This document shows, one piece after another, positions 1-8,774 of a stretch of DNA of 64,000 nt. The first letter of the stretch is position 1. Each line of letters starts with the position of its first letter. Source of the stretch: Arthrobacter citreus (GTDB taxonomy: Bacteria; Actinomycetota; Actinomycetes; Actinomycetales; Micrococcaceae); assembly GCF_009192745.1 (NCBI RefSeq), contig NZ_VTFV01000002.1, positions 1 to 64,000 of the forward strand, written 5' to 3'. The position numbers and the translations under genes are program-made. Under the pieces are notes generated by a model, which saw nothing but the letters and a program-made list of their open reading frames with translations, was not told the DNA's origin and made no database searches.

Positions 1-53
1 TCGCCGCGGCCCGGGGCGACTCCACCCTTACCCCCCCCGCTCAATCTGGTCTG

Positions 54-76
54 GGCCCCCCCCGGCGGGGGGGGCC
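54..76. repeat. C/G homopolymer inverted repeat at window edge
   Basis: Ten-base arms (GG then eight C, and eight G then CC) flank a three-base loop just beyond the stop of the first gene. It could end transcription of that minus-strand gene, but no T-run follows. The whole stretch 1-85 is rich in C and G runs and shows no gene, so it may also be a poorly resolved contig end. Confidence 0.35.
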
Positions 77-85
77 ACTTCCCTT

Positions 86-970
86 TTACGGCCCGGCCTT
101 GTCTGCGGTTACTCCCGCTGTCTCGGCGTCGCGGATCACCTGGGACCCGCGGCCGAAGGACCGGACCTTCGCGTCCTCCCACAGGTGGGCCGGCATCGCC
201 CCGCCCAGCAGCGTGCGCGGCAGCGAGGCGTCCTCGGCGAAGGGAACGTCCGAACCGGCAATGATGATGTTTCCGTAGCGCCTGCCCTTGAGCATGGCGG
301 GGTCCGCAATGATGGCGGTGTGGCGGAAGGCTGACGCGATGGTTGCTGCTTCGCGGCGGGCTGTCTTGAGGTCAGGAGCGTCGCCGCAGTTGACCACGTA
401 GAGTCCGTCCGCCGCCAGGACGCGCTTCGCGTGCGCCAGGAACTCCGCAGAGGTCAGCGGGGCCGGAGTCTTGTCCCCGGCGAAGACGTCGCGGATGATC
501 AGGTCCCGGCTGTCCTCGCTGAGGGATTCGGTGACCTCCCGGGCTTCACCCACGCGCAGCCGCATCAGCGGGGCGCGGGGAAGGTCGAACCAGCCGCGCA
601 CCAGTTCCGCGAGTTTCCCGTCCAGTTCGACGACGACCTGCCGGGCACCGGGATACACGTCCGCGAAGTAGCGGGCCATGGAACATGCTCCTCCGCCCAG
701 GTGCAGTGCACGCAGCCTGGCATCTGCCGGGAACCTGGATTCCACGAGGGCCGCGATCCACCGCATGTACTCGAAATCCAGCTCCCGCGGGTTCGCCAGA
801 TCGATGTGCGAGGAGTGCACGCCGTTGATTTTCAGGAGCCAGCCGGTGGAGGAGAACTGGTCCGGCAGCAGTTCGCAGGTTCCCGTGTCGATCTCATAAC
901 GGCCTGCTACCGGCCCGCTTCCGGGTACGGGTTCTTCCGGCTTGCTCTTGCCGGGGCGCTGGCGGCCCAT
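86..970 (-). CDS. Spermidine synthase-like (PABS-fold) protein
   Basis: A 294-residue soluble protein with a Rossmann-type methyltransferase/aminopropyltransferase fold. The glycine-rich motif ALHLGGGACSMARYF (about residues 88-102) and the acidic VVVELDGKLAEL after it match the nucleotide-binding part of spermidine synthases, and a conserved IIRDVFAGDKTP segment follows near residue 160. Actinobacterial members of this family usually lack proof of polyamine synthesis and are annotated as fused-MFS/spermidine-synthase-like, so the substrate is uncertain. ATG start. It is followed at the left by the window edge and preceded by a 150-base gap holding no evident gene. No partner polyamine genes (speA, speB, speD) are in view. 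Confidence 0.7.
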   Translation of the reverse strand: MGRQRPGKSKPEEPVPGSGPVAGRYEIDTGTCELLPDQFSSTGWLLKINGVHSSHIDLANPRELDFEYMRWIAALVESRFPADARLRALHLGGGACSMARYFADVYPGARQVVVELDGKLAELVRGWFDLPRAPLMRLRVGEAREVTESLSEDSRDLIIRDVFAGDKTPAPLTSAEFLAHAKRVLAADGLYVVNCGDAPDLKTARREAATIASAFRHTAIIADPAMLKGRRYGNIIIAGSDVPFAEDASLPRTLLGGAMPAHLWEDAKVRSFGRGSQVIRDAETAGVTADKAGP

Positions 971-1120
971 CAGTTGGCTGCCGGGGAAACATGGGTAGAG
1001 CTCATGGTTCCAGCTTAGGCTTCAGCTGCCCGCCGGAAGTTCCCCTCCCCGGGCGCCCGGGTCCGGCCTGACAAGAAGGTGCCGCCTTCCGCGGCGGCTT
1101 CTCCGGGCGCTGCGTTGGAG

Positions 1121-1471
1121 CTAGGAGTGTCCGCGATATTCGTCTTCGGCTGCCAGCACCTGTTCCAGCCGCTCAACCTTGCCGGCCAGCTCCCCGGTAT
1201 GGCCGGGGCGGATGTCCGCCTTGAGCACCAGGGATACCCGGCTTCCGTACCGGCCCACCGCTTCAGTGGCGCGGCGAACCACCTCCATGACTTCGTCCCA
1301 TTCACCCTCAATCGTGGTGAACATGGCGTCCGTGCGGTTCGGCAGGCCGGACTGGCGGACGATTTTCACGGCGGCGGCAACGGCGTCGTGCACTGAAGCA
1401 TCAGCAGAAGGACCGCTGGGACCTGTTTCGGGTCCAACACCGGACGGGGCAACGGAGAAGGCTACTAGCAT
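1121..1471 (-). CDS. Thiamine-binding protein, MTH1187/YkoF family
   Basis: A 116-residue protein that resembles the MTH1187 (DUF77/COG0011) family, small ferredoxin-like-fold proteins that bind thiamine and are thought to act in the cytoplasm. Supporting parts are the LVAFSVAPSG start, the VVRQSGLPNRTDAMFTTIEGEWDEV-type core (split by the family between two strands and a helix) and the later VSLVLKADIRPG strand. Length fits the family. It lies alone between two other minus-strand genes with no thiamine riboswitch or thi gene nearby, so its role in uptake or buffering of thiamine is inferred from family only. Confidence 0.75.
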   Translation of the reverse strand: MLVAFSVAPSGVGPETGPSGPSADASVHDAVAAAVKIVRQSGLPNRTDAMFTTIEGEWDEVMEVVRRATEAVGRYGSRVSLVLKADIRPGHTGELAGKVERLEQVLAAEDEYRGHS

Positions 1472-1537
1472 GCGCCCAGTCTGCCACTGGAAGCGGCGAA
1501 CCTGAACCGTTGCCCGACGCGGCGCGGCGCGGGAGAA

Positions 1538-3070
1538 CTACTGTTTGGGCTGCTCCTGCGGCGTAACCGCGGTGGCTCCGCCGGCCGGCAGCGGCTGGGC
1601 GTTCTTCGGGTTCAGCCGGGAACGGCGCTGGCCGTAGATGAAGTACAGCACAAAGCCGAATGCCAGCCAGAACATGAAGTAGATCCAGGTTTCAACGGAC
1701 AGGTTGGTCATCAGGTACAGGCACAACAGGGCGGAGAGCACCGGAAGCACCGGGCCGAACGGCACCCGGAAGGCGGGCTTGAGGTCCGGGCGCTTACGGC
1801 GCAGCACCAGCACTCCGGCGCTGACGACGACGAATGCCGAGAGCGTGCCGATGTTGATCATTTCCTCGAGCAGGTCCACCTGGGTGAAGCCGGCAACCAG
1901 AGCAACCAGGACGCCGCACAGGATCTGCAGGCGGGCCGGTGTGGCGTGCTTGGAGCTGGTCCGGGACAGTGAGCGGGGCAGCAGTCCGTCGCGGGACATG
2001 GCCAACACCACACGGGCCAGACCCATCAGCAGCACCATGATCACGGTGGTGAGTCCAATCAGCGACCCAATGGCAATTACCTGCGCGGCACCGGTGTTGC
2101 CCACCAGGCTGAAGGCCGTAGCCAGGTTGGGTGCCTCAACCGATGCAAGCTCCGTGTAGGAGACCATGCCGGTCAGCGCCAGGGAGACGCCGATGTACAG
2201 GGCGGTCACCACGGCCAGGCCGGCGAAAATGCCGCGGGGCAGGGTGCGTCCGGGGTTCTTGACCTCCTCTGCGGAGGTGGCTACGACGTCGAACCCGATG
2301 AAGGCGAAGAACACCACGGCAGCGCCGGCGAAGACGCCCAGTACGCCGTACTGGGCCGGGGCTGCGCCGGTCATGAAGGAGAACAGCGACTGGGCCATGA
2401 CGCCTTCGCTGCCGGCAGATGCGGTGGAAACCGGGTCCGGAATGAACGGGGTGTAGTTCTCGAAGTCGATGTAGAAGAACCCGACCACGATCACGAAAAG
2501 CACGACGCCGATCTTGATCAGGGTGAAGATGTTGCCGACGCGGGCGGAGAGCTTAGTGCCCATCACGAGCAGCACGGTGAAGAGGGCCACGATCAGGAAC
2601 GGACCCCAGGTCATGTCCACCGGGCCGAGGGAAATGGTGGGCGGAATGTCCCAGCCGATCAGCGCAAAGACCTCACTGAGGTAGATCCCCCAGTACTTGG
2701 CGATGACAGCCGCGGCCGTGAAGAGTTCCAGGATGAGGTTCCAGCCGATAATCCAGGCGATCAGCTCCCCCATGGTGGCGTACGTGAAGACGTATGCAGA
2801 CCCGGCAACCGGGATCGCCGTGGCGAATTCCGCGTAGCACATGATCGCCAGGGCACAGGTGACGGCAGCCAGGATGAAGGACAGCGTGACGGCCGGACCG
2901 GAGAACTCAGCCGCGGCTTTGGCACCAACGGAGAAAATGCCGGCGCCTACGGCCACGGCGACGCCCATGATCATAAGGTCCCAGGTGGTCAGGGACCTTT
3001 TGAGCCGCCTCCCCTCCTCGTCTGCATCTGCCAGTGATTGCTCAATCGGCTTGGTACGGAACAGGCTCAC
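1538..3070 (-). CDS. APC-family cationic amino-acid permease
   Basis: About 510 residues with twelve predicted membrane helices, of the amino acid-polyamine-organocation superfamily, closest in look to YfnA/CAT-type permeases. The first helix has VGAGIFSVGAKAA, the typical unwound substrate-binding segment, and the loop ATSAEEVKNPGRTLPRG is a family signature. A longer reading from ATG at 3112 is open, but the GTG at 3070 is preferred: AAGGA lies nine bases before it and relatives start with the same SLFRTK sequence. The charged C-terminal tail is cytoplasmic. The exact amino acid carried cannot be read from sequence. It is divergent from pta across a 157-base promoter region. Confidence 0.85.
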   Translation of the reverse strand: MSLFRTKPIEQSLADADEEGRRLKRSLTTWDLMIMGVAVAVGAGIFSVGAKAAAEFSGPAVTLSFILAAVTCALAIMCYAEFATAIPVAGSAYVFTYATMGELIAWIIGWNLILELFTAAAVIAKYWGIYLSEVFALIGWDIPPTISLGPVDMTWGPFLIVALFTVLLVMGTKLSARVGNIFTLIKIGVVLFVIVVGFFYIDFENYTPFIPDPVSTASAGSEGVMAQSLFSFMTGAAPAQYGVLGVFAGAAVVFFAFIGFDVVATSAEEVKNPGRTLPRGIFAGLAVVTALYIGVSLALTGMVSYTELASVEAPNLATAFSLVGNTGAAQVIAIGSLIGLTTVIMVLLMGLARVVLAMSRDGLLPRSLSRTSSKHATPARLQILCGVLVALVAGFTQVDLLEEMINIGTLSAFVVVSAGVLVLRRKRPDLKPAFRVPFGPVLPVLSALLCLYLMTNLSVETWIYFMFWLAFGFVLYFIYGQRRSRLNPKNAQPLPAGGATAVTPQEQPKQ

Positions 3071-3165
3071 TTGCTTGGGTCCTTGCTGTGGGGGGATGCC
3101 AGGAACGGTCATAAGAAGGCCGCGGGTACAAGTGTAAACACAGGCTGCTGGCTATGTGCAGTTGG

Positions 3166-3173
3166 CTTTGCAA
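3166..3173 (+). promoter_or_regulatory. RamB-like CTTTGCAA box upstream of pta
   Basis: The eight bases CTTTGCAA match the core of the RamB recognition sequence known from Corynebacterium glutamicum acetate genes, where RamB acts on pta-ack. The site is 55 bases before the pta start and in the region shared with the divergent permease. One copy only; assignment rests on similarity of a short motif. Confidence 0.3.
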
Positions 3174-3227
3174 GTATGGATTAGGCCCGCCTGCGCGCGG
3201 GCGCCTTCCTAGAGAACGGACATCGCC

Positions 3228-5300
3228 ATGGCCCGCGGAATCTATGTAAGCGCCATGACTCCGGGATCCGGCAAGTCCCTGATCACCCTTGGCCTGGCGG
3301 ACATGCTCCAGCGGCACGCAGACCGGATCGGCTTCTTCCGTCCGATCGTGGAGGGCACCGACCGCGAGAACGACCCGATGGTGCGGCTGATGCAGCGCCG
3401 CTTTGACCTCAGCACCTCCAACTGCCGCGGCGGCCTCACCCGTCCGGAGCTGCGCGCACTGCTGGTTGCCGGGGAGCGGGGCGAAGTTGATGCCCGCTGC
3501 CTGGCGGTCTACAGCGAAATAGCGGCGGACTGTGACGTGGTGATCGTGGAGGGCACGGACCTTTCAGGGCACGACGTCGCCCTGGAGTTCGATCTCAACG
3601 CGCGCCTTGCGAACAACCTGGGTGCCATGGTCATGGCGGTGGTAAACGCCCGGGACATGGGTGTGGAAGAAGCGGCAGACGCCGTCGACGTTTCCCGGCG
3701 CGAGCTCGCCGCCGCCAAGTGCGATTTGCTGGCCGTGATGGTGAACCGCGCCGAGGAAGGCGCCGTGGATGAGCTGCGCGCCCACGTCCGGCCCGGCGCT
3801 TCCCACCGTCCGGTCTACGTACTGCCGGAATTGAACGAAATCTCCCAGCCTTCCATTTCCGAAGTCGCCAAGGCGCTCAGCGCCCGGCAGATAGCCGGCA
3901 GCCGGTCCTTGGAACGGGACGTCACCGGTGTGAAGGTGGCGGCCATGACCGTGGGAAACTTCATCGGACAGCTGGCGGACGGCTCGCTGGTGATCGCACC
4001 CGGTGACCGGGCGGATGTGATGGTGGCAGCACTGGCGTCCTCCTTCTCCTCCGAGTTTCCGGTCCCCAGCGGCATGATCCTCACCGGCGGCCTGCCCCTG
4101 GAAGCGGGAATCCTGGCCCTCCTGGCCCAGGCGCCCTTCCCGGTCTTCGCAGTGGAGTCGGACACCTATGCCGCGGCGCGCGACGTAAGCAACGTCCGCG
4201 GCGAAATCGCAACCGGCCAGCCGCGCAAGGTCGCTGCGGCGCTTGGAGTCTGGTCCCGGTACGTGGACGAAAACGAACTGCTTGAACGCCTGGAGCTGCC
4301 CCGTCCGGAGAAGACGACGCCGCTGCGGTTCCTGAACGAGCTCATTGTCCGGGCGCGTACCAAGCGCCAGCACATCGTGCTGCCCGAAGGGCTGGACGTG
4401 CGGATCCTGCGCGCGGCGGAGATCCTGCGGCGCCGCGACGTTTGTTCCCTGACGCTGCTGGGTCCTGCCGACCAGGTCCGTGAACTGGCCGCCAGCGAAG
4501 GCATCGACCTCAGCGGGATCACCGTGATCAACCCGGCTACCAGCGGAATGCGGGACGACTTCGCACGGGAGTACCAGCAGCTGCGGGCGAAGAAGGGCGT
4601 GACCCTCGACGAAGCCGCCGAACGTATGCTTCAGGGGGCATACTTCGGAACCATGATGGTGAAGCTGGGCAGGGTGGACGGAATGGTGTCCGGCGCAGCG
4701 CACACCACCGCCAACACGATCCGCCCGGCACTTGAGTTCATCCGCACCCGGGAAAACGTGCAGATTGTCTCCTCCGTGTTCCTGATGCTGCTCCAGGACC
4801 GCGTGCTGGTCTACGGCGACTGCGCAGTGAACCCCGAACCGGACGCCGGGCAGCTCGCGGACATTGCCTTGGCCTCCGCGGACACGGCCGAGCAGTTTGG
4901 AATTACGCCGCGGGTCGCCATGCTTTCCTACTCCACGGGTGCTTCCGGCAAGGGCGGTTCCGTGGAAAAGGTTCGCGAAGCAACCGAGCTGGTCCGCAAG
5001 GCCCGCCCCGAACTGCCGGTGGAAGGCCCCATCCAGTACGACGCCGCCGTGGATGCCTCGGTGGCGGCATCCAAGGCACCCGGATCCTCCGTGGCCGGCC
5101 AGGCCACGGTGTTCATCTTCCCGGACCTGAACACCGGCAACAACACCTACAAGGCCGTCCAGCAGTCCGCCGGCGCAGTGGCGGTCGGCCCGATCCTGCA
5201 GGGCCTGCGCAAACCGGTCAACGACCTATCCCGCGGCTGCACCGTTGATGACATCGTCAACACCGTGGCCATCACCGCCGTCCAGGCGCAGGAGGACTAA
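3228..5300 (+). CDS. pta: Phosphate acetyltransferase
   Basis: 690 residues, the length of the long, multi-domain phosphotransacetylases. Domains in order: an N-terminal P-loop ATPase-like (dethiobiotin-synthetase-like) domain with TPGSGKS at residues 10-16, a central DRTGG-type domain (about 210-320), and a C-terminal PTA/PTB catalytic domain (about 365-690) with VDGMVSGAAHTTANTIRPAL and SYSTGASGKG segments. It converts acetyl-CoA and phosphate to acetyl phosphate and CoA in the cytoplasm. The stop TAA directly abuts the ackA ATG and the ribosome site of ackA (AGGAGG) lies inside the last pta codons, so the two are translationally coupled. A RamB-like box lies upstream. Confidence 0.96.
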   Translation: MARGIYVSAMTPGSGKSLITLGLADMLQRHADRIGFFRPIVEGTDRENDPMVRLMQRRFDLSTSNCRGGLTRPELRALLVAGERGEVDARCLAVYSEIAADCDVVIVEGTDLSGHDVALEFDLNARLANNLGAMVMAVVNARDMGVEEAADAVDVSRRELAAAKCDLLAVMVNRAEEGAVDELRAHVRPGASHRPVYVLPELNEISQPSISEVAKALSARQIAGSRSLERDVTGVKVAAMTVGNFIGQLADGSLVIAPGDRADVMVAALASSFSSEFPVPSGMILTGGLPLEAGILALLAQAPFPVFAVESDTYAAARDVSNVRGEIATGQPRKVAAALGVWSRYVDENELLERLELPRPEKTTPLRFLNELIVRARTKRQHIVLPEGLDVRILRAAEILRRRDVCSLTLLGPADQVRELAASEGIDLSGITVINPATSGMRDDFAREYQQLRAKKGVTLDEAAERMLQGAYFGTMMVKLGRVDGMVSGAAHTTANTIRPALEFIRTRENVQIVSSVFLMLLQDRVLVYGDCAVNPEPDAGQLADIALASADTAEQFGITPRVAMLSYSTGASGKGGSVEKVREATELVRKARPELPVEGPIQYDAAVDASVAASKAPGSSVAGQATVFIFPDLNTGNNTYKAVQQSAGAVAVGPILQGLRKPVNDLSRGCTVDDIVNTVAITAVQAQED

Positions 5301-6437
5301 ATGCTGGTTCTAGTGGTCAACTCCGGATCCTCGTCCCTGAAGTACCAGGTACGGGACACAGATACGCGCGAGGTTGTGGCCAAGGGCCTCATTGACCGTA
5401 TTGGCGGCCAGGAGGTCCCGGACCACCACGAGGCGCTCGTCCGCCTGCACCGGGAAGTCGCCGAGGCCCTGGACGGGAAGTCCATCGACGCCGTCGGGCA
5501 CCGGGTGGTCCACGGCGGCGAGCGTTTCAGCCAGCCCGTCCTGGTGGACAACGAGATCACCCGCGCCATTGAACGCCTCAGCCCGCTGGCTCCGCTGCAC
5601 AATCCAGCCAGCGCCATGGGTATCCGTGCCGTAGCGGACCTGTATCCGAATGTCCCGCAGGTGGCGGTCTTTGACACCGCGTTCCACCGCACCCTTCCCC
5701 AGCGTGCCTGGCGCTACGCCATCCCGCAGTCCCTGTACCGCAGGTACGGGATCCGCCGTTACGGCTTCCACGGGACCAGCTGCGACTACGTAAGCGGGCT
5801 GGCCGCCGATTTCCTGGGCGTGCCGGCGGAGACGCTCGACGCCGTGATCGCCCATCTGGGCAACGGCGCCTCCGTGACGGCCCTGAAAGAGGGCCGGAGC
5901 ATCGACACCTCCATGGGCTTCACCCCCATGGCCGGACTCGTCATGGGAACCCGCTCCGGGGACATCGACCCGTCCATCCTGGTGTTCCTTGGCCGGGAGG
6001 GTTACGGCCCGGATGACATCGACAACCTGCTGAACCGGGAATCCGGGCTGCTCGCACTGGGCGGCGCAGCGGATATGCGGGAGGTTGAAGTGGACGCCGA
6101 TGCCGGCAGTGAGCAGGCCCGGCTGGCCCTTGAAATAGCCGCCTACCGGCTTGCGAAGTACATCGGTGCCTACCATGTGGCTGTGGGCGGGGCGCAGGCA
6201 ATCGTCTTTACTGCCGGGATCGGCGAGAACGCCGGCGACTTCCGTGCGCAGGTGGTGGACATGCTGGGCGCACTGAACGTGCGCCTCGACCCGGAGGCCA
6301 ACGCCGTGCGCTCGAAAGAGGTCCGGAGGATCAGTTCGGCGGAATCGGCGATCGAGGTACTGGTGGTCCCAACCGACGAAGAGGAAGCCATCGCCGAAGC
6401 AACCGTGGATACGGTGCTCGCCTCAGGACGCGAATAG
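5301..6437 (+). CDS. ackA: Acetate kinase
   Basis: 378 residues of the ASKHA acetate/propionate kinase family. It starts with VLVVNSGSSSLKYQV, the N-terminal phosphate-binding signature, and has RYGFHGTS (about residue 152) and the HLGNGAS motif (about 183), both active-site parts. It makes ATP from acetyl phosphate, or runs in reverse to activate acetate. Zero-base spacing after pta and a Shine-Dalgarno inside pta show a two-gene operon. Length and motifs are complete; nothing unusual. Confidence 0.97.
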   Translation: MLVLVVNSGSSSLKYQVRDTDTREVVAKGLIDRIGGQEVPDHHEALVRLHREVAEALDGKSIDAVGHRVVHGGERFSQPVLVDNEITRAIERLSPLAPLHNPASAMGIRAVADLYPNVPQVAVFDTAFHRTLPQRAWRYAIPQSLYRRYGIRRYGFHGTSCDYVSGLAADFLGVPAETLDAVIAHLGNGASVTALKEGRSIDTSMGFTPMAGLVMGTRSGDIDPSILVFLGREGYGPDDIDNLLNRESGLLALGGAADMREVEVDADAGSEQARLALEIAAYRLAKYIGAYHVAVGGAQAIVFTAGIGENAGDFRAQVVDMLGALNVRLDPEANAVRSKEVRRISSAESAIEVLVVPTDEEEAIAEATVDTVLASGRE

Positions 6438-6592
6438 CCACCACGGGCACCGGCGCACCGCAACCCTACTGGCGGGTACTCGGACATTCCGGAACGAGGA
6501 GCCCTTCCAAGGCGACACCGCCCGCAAACCGTTGCTATATTGCAGGTCAGGTTAAGCAGAGGCCGCGGATTTTTCTTGTGCGTGGAGCTGGC

Positions 6593-6982
6593 ATGGAGCA
6601 CACCCTGCGGGTACTGGTACGAATCGACACGAAGACCTCTTCCGCCTGCATTGAAGTGCGCGGATGCCTGGTGCCGGAAAACTGCGGCGACCTGGTCGGG
6701 ATCCTTCGGCATACTGCCCTGCTGGGCGCACATTTGATTGTGAACCTCTCACGCGCATCCCATCTGGACGCGCTGGCCCTGGACGAGCTCCTTGCCCGCG
6801 CAGATGAAGTGCCCTCCCAGCCCGTCGCCGGCGGGCACACGACGGTTTCGGTGCAGATCCCCGAACGGCTGCCCGTATGCCTTCCGCGGGTACCGGAACA
6901 TCCTGATCCCCTGGACAACGAGCTGGCCTTCGAGCTGGCGTTCCTGCAGCGCAGCACGGAGGTTTTCCGCCGTCCGGGATAG
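6593..6982 (+). CDS. Small STAS-like hypothetical protein
   Basis: 129 residues from the ATG at 6593, chosen because GGAG lies five bases before it; an in-frame GTG at 6578 would add five residues. The middle part (INTLSRASHLDALALDEL-like, about residues 40-62, read as alternating strand and helix) resembles the core of STAS domains, as in anti-sigma factor antagonists, but the usual phosphorylatable serine signature is not clear. The function is unknown. It lies 155 bases after ackA and in the same direction; an AT-rich TTGCTATATTGC stretch at about 6532 could supply its own promoter. Confidence 0.5.
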   Translation: MEHTLRVLVRIDTKTSSACIEVRGCLVPENCGDLVGILRHTALLGAHLIVNLSRASHLDALALDELLARADEVPSQPVAGGHTTVSVQIPERLPVCLPRVPEHPDPLDNELAFELAFLQRSTEVFRRPG

Positions 6983-7128
6983 CGCCCGCCTGCAGCGCCG
7001 GCAGCACGCATTCTTCCCGTCCGCCGCTTCACCCTCCCGGGCCCCGCCGCGCCGCACAATTGTCAGCAGGCTTATAAATTTGGCAGGATGGTGGCAACTT
7101 ATCCCGCAGCAACCAGCAGGAGGTCAGG

Positions 7129-8313
7129 ATGAAGGCAGTTACGTGGCAGGGCAAGCGGAAGGTCAGCGTCGAAGAGGTTCCCGATCCGGTGATCCAGGAG
7201 CCTACGGACGCGATCATCCGGATCACCTCCACCGCACTGTGCGGCTCGGACCTGCACCTCTATGAGGTCCTGGGCCCTTACATGAACGCCGGGGACATCG
7301 TGGGACACGAGCCAATGGGCATCGTGGAAGAGGTCGGCAGCGCCGTCACCAACCTCAAGCGCGGCGACCGCGTGGTGATTCCGTTCCAGATTGCCTGCGG
7401 CGAGTGCTTTATGTGCCGCCAGGGCCTCCAGACCCAGTGCGAGGTCACCCAGGTACGGGAAAAGGGTTCCGGGGCGGCACTGTTCGGCTACTCGGAGCTC
7501 TACGGCTCGGTTCCCGGCGGACAGGCTGAGTTCCTGCGCGTCCCGCACGCCGACTACGGCCCCATCAAGGTCAGCTCCGAAGGCCCGGATGACAAGTACC
7601 TCTTCCTCTCCGACATCCTTCCCACCGCCTGGCAGGGCGTGCAGTACGCCAATGTGCCCGACGGCGGAACCCTAGCCGTTTACGGGCTTGGTCCCGTAGG
7701 CCAGTTCGCCGCACGGATCGGCACCCACCTCGGTTACCGCGTGATCGGCATCGAACCGCAGGCAGAACGCCGGGACCTTGCCGCCCGCTACGGGGCCGAA
7801 GTGCTGGACTTCTCCAAGGATCTCGGCGATGAGCTGCGTGAGATGACCCAGGGCCGCGGACCGGACTCGGTGGTGGACGCCGTCGGCATGGAAGCCCACG
7901 GCTCCCATGTGGGGTCCTTCGCCCAGGCTGCTGTAGGTCTGCTCCCGGATGCACTCGCGCAGAAGGCCATGGAGACCGCCGGAACGGACCGGCTGTCCGT
8001 GCTGCACAGCGCGATCGACGCGGTGCGGCGCGGCGGCACGGTTTCCCTGAGCGGCGTCTACGGCGGCACCGCCAGCCCCATGCCGCTGATGACCATGTTC
8101 GACAAGCAGCTGAACTTCCGCATGGGCCAGGCCAACGTGAAGCGCTGGATCGATGACCTGCTTCCGCTGGTTGAGGACTCCGCGGATCCGTTGGGCGTCA
8201 TGGACCTGGTGACGCACCGGGCCGGCCTTGAGGAGGCCCCGGAACTGTACGAGAAGTTCCAGAAGAAGGAAGACGGCTGCATCAAGGTGGTCTTCCAGCC
8301 GGGCCTGAACTAG
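7129..8313 (+). CDS. Zinc-dependent alcohol/formaldehyde dehydrogenase family protein
   Basis: 394 residues of the medium-chain dehydrogenase family, similar to glutathione-independent formaldehyde dehydrogenase-type proteins. Catalytic zinc ligands are visible as Cys38 (CGSDLH) and His60-Glu61 (GHE). The structural zinc lobe has Cys90, Cys93, Cys96 and Cys104. The dinucleotide fold carries YGLGPVGQFAARIG near residue 185. It therefore oxidises an alcohol or aldehyde with NAD(P), but the substrate cannot be named. GGAGG precedes the ATG and a TATAAA box lies about 50 bases upstream. It stands alone and ends in a strong bidirectional terminator. Confidence 0.88.
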   Translation: MKAVTWQGKRKVSVEEVPDPVIQEPTDAIIRITSTALCGSDLHLYEVLGPYMNAGDIVGHEPMGIVEEVGSAVTNLKRGDRVVIPFQIACGECFMCRQGLQTQCEVTQVREKGSGAALFGYSELYGSVPGGQAEFLRVPHADYGPIKVSSEGPDDKYLFLSDILPTAWQGVQYANVPDGGTLAVYGLGPVGQFAARIGTHLGYRVIGIEPQAERRDLAARYGAEVLDFSKDLGDELREMTQGRGPDSVVDAVGMEAHGSHVGSFAQAAVGLLPDALAQKAMETAGTDRLSVLHSAIDAVRRGGTVSLSGVYGGTASPMPLMTMFDKQLNFRMGQANVKRWIDDLLPLVEDSADPLGVMDLVTHRAGLEEAPELYEKFQKKEDGCIKVVFQPGLN

Positions 8314-8330
8314 GCATTCCTGAAGTAACG

Positions 8331-8377
8331 AAAACAGCTGTTCCCGCTCGGACTACCGGGCGGGAACAGCTGTTTTT
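8331..8377. terminator. Bidirectional Rho-independent terminator
   Basis: AAAACAGCTGTTCCCGC pairs with GCGGGAACAGCTGTTTT around a 12-base loop, with A-run and T-run ends. It sits between the convergent dehydrogenase gene and the DoxX gene, whose stop codon overlaps the right arm, so it can serve both. Confidence 0.9.
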
Positions 8378-8774
8378 AGGCTCCTCGAAGGCTCCAGGCC
8401 CAGCGGATGAGGGGCAGCTGCAGGGGCAGGCGCACGGCGTGGATCACCTTGTCACGGTCCGAACCCTGCTCCCCGAAGGCCCGCTCCAGGGCACTGAGGT
8501 GGCCGGCAATAAAGACCACGTACATCAGCGCTGTCCCGGTGGCGGCTGCCCGCCGGGTGGCCGGAACCAGCAGGGCCCCGGCAGCGGCCGCCTCGATGAC
8601 GCCGCTGGCACTGATCCACTGGCTGCGGGTCAGCACGCCGAAGCGGCCTCCCTTGTCCCGGCAGAGGCTGTGGGGAACGACTCCTGCGTAGAAGCCGGGG
8701 TTGCGGAAGTGGTTGACCGCGCTGATGCCAAGGAGGGCAGCCATGGCCGCGGCAGAGGCGTTCTGTTTGTTCAT
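8376..8774 (-). CDS. DoxX-like membrane protein
   Basis: 132 residues with about four hydrophobic helices and the N-terminal AALLGISAVNHFRNPGFYAGVVP arrangement seen in DoxX-like small membrane proteins (residues 12-34). DoxX-family proteins sit in the cytoplasmic membrane and are linked in mycobacteria to redox/thiol stress, but this one has no tested role. The ATG overlaps the stop of the GH15 gene by four bases (ATGA), so it is the last gene of a GDPD-GH15-DoxX operon. Its stop lies inside the shared terminator. Confidence 0.65.
   Translation of the reverse strand: MNKQNASAAAMAALLGISAVNHFRNPGFYAGVVPHSLCRDKGGRFGVLTRSQWISASGVIEAAAAGALLVPATRRAAATGTALMYVVFIAGHLSALERAFGEQGSDRDKVIHAVRLPLQLPLIRWAWSLRGA

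Noticed and set aside
7060-7078. TTGTCA and TATAAA as a promoter pair before the alcohol dehydrogenase
   Set aside because: The gap is only seven bases, far from the 16-18 needed, so only the -10 can be considered.
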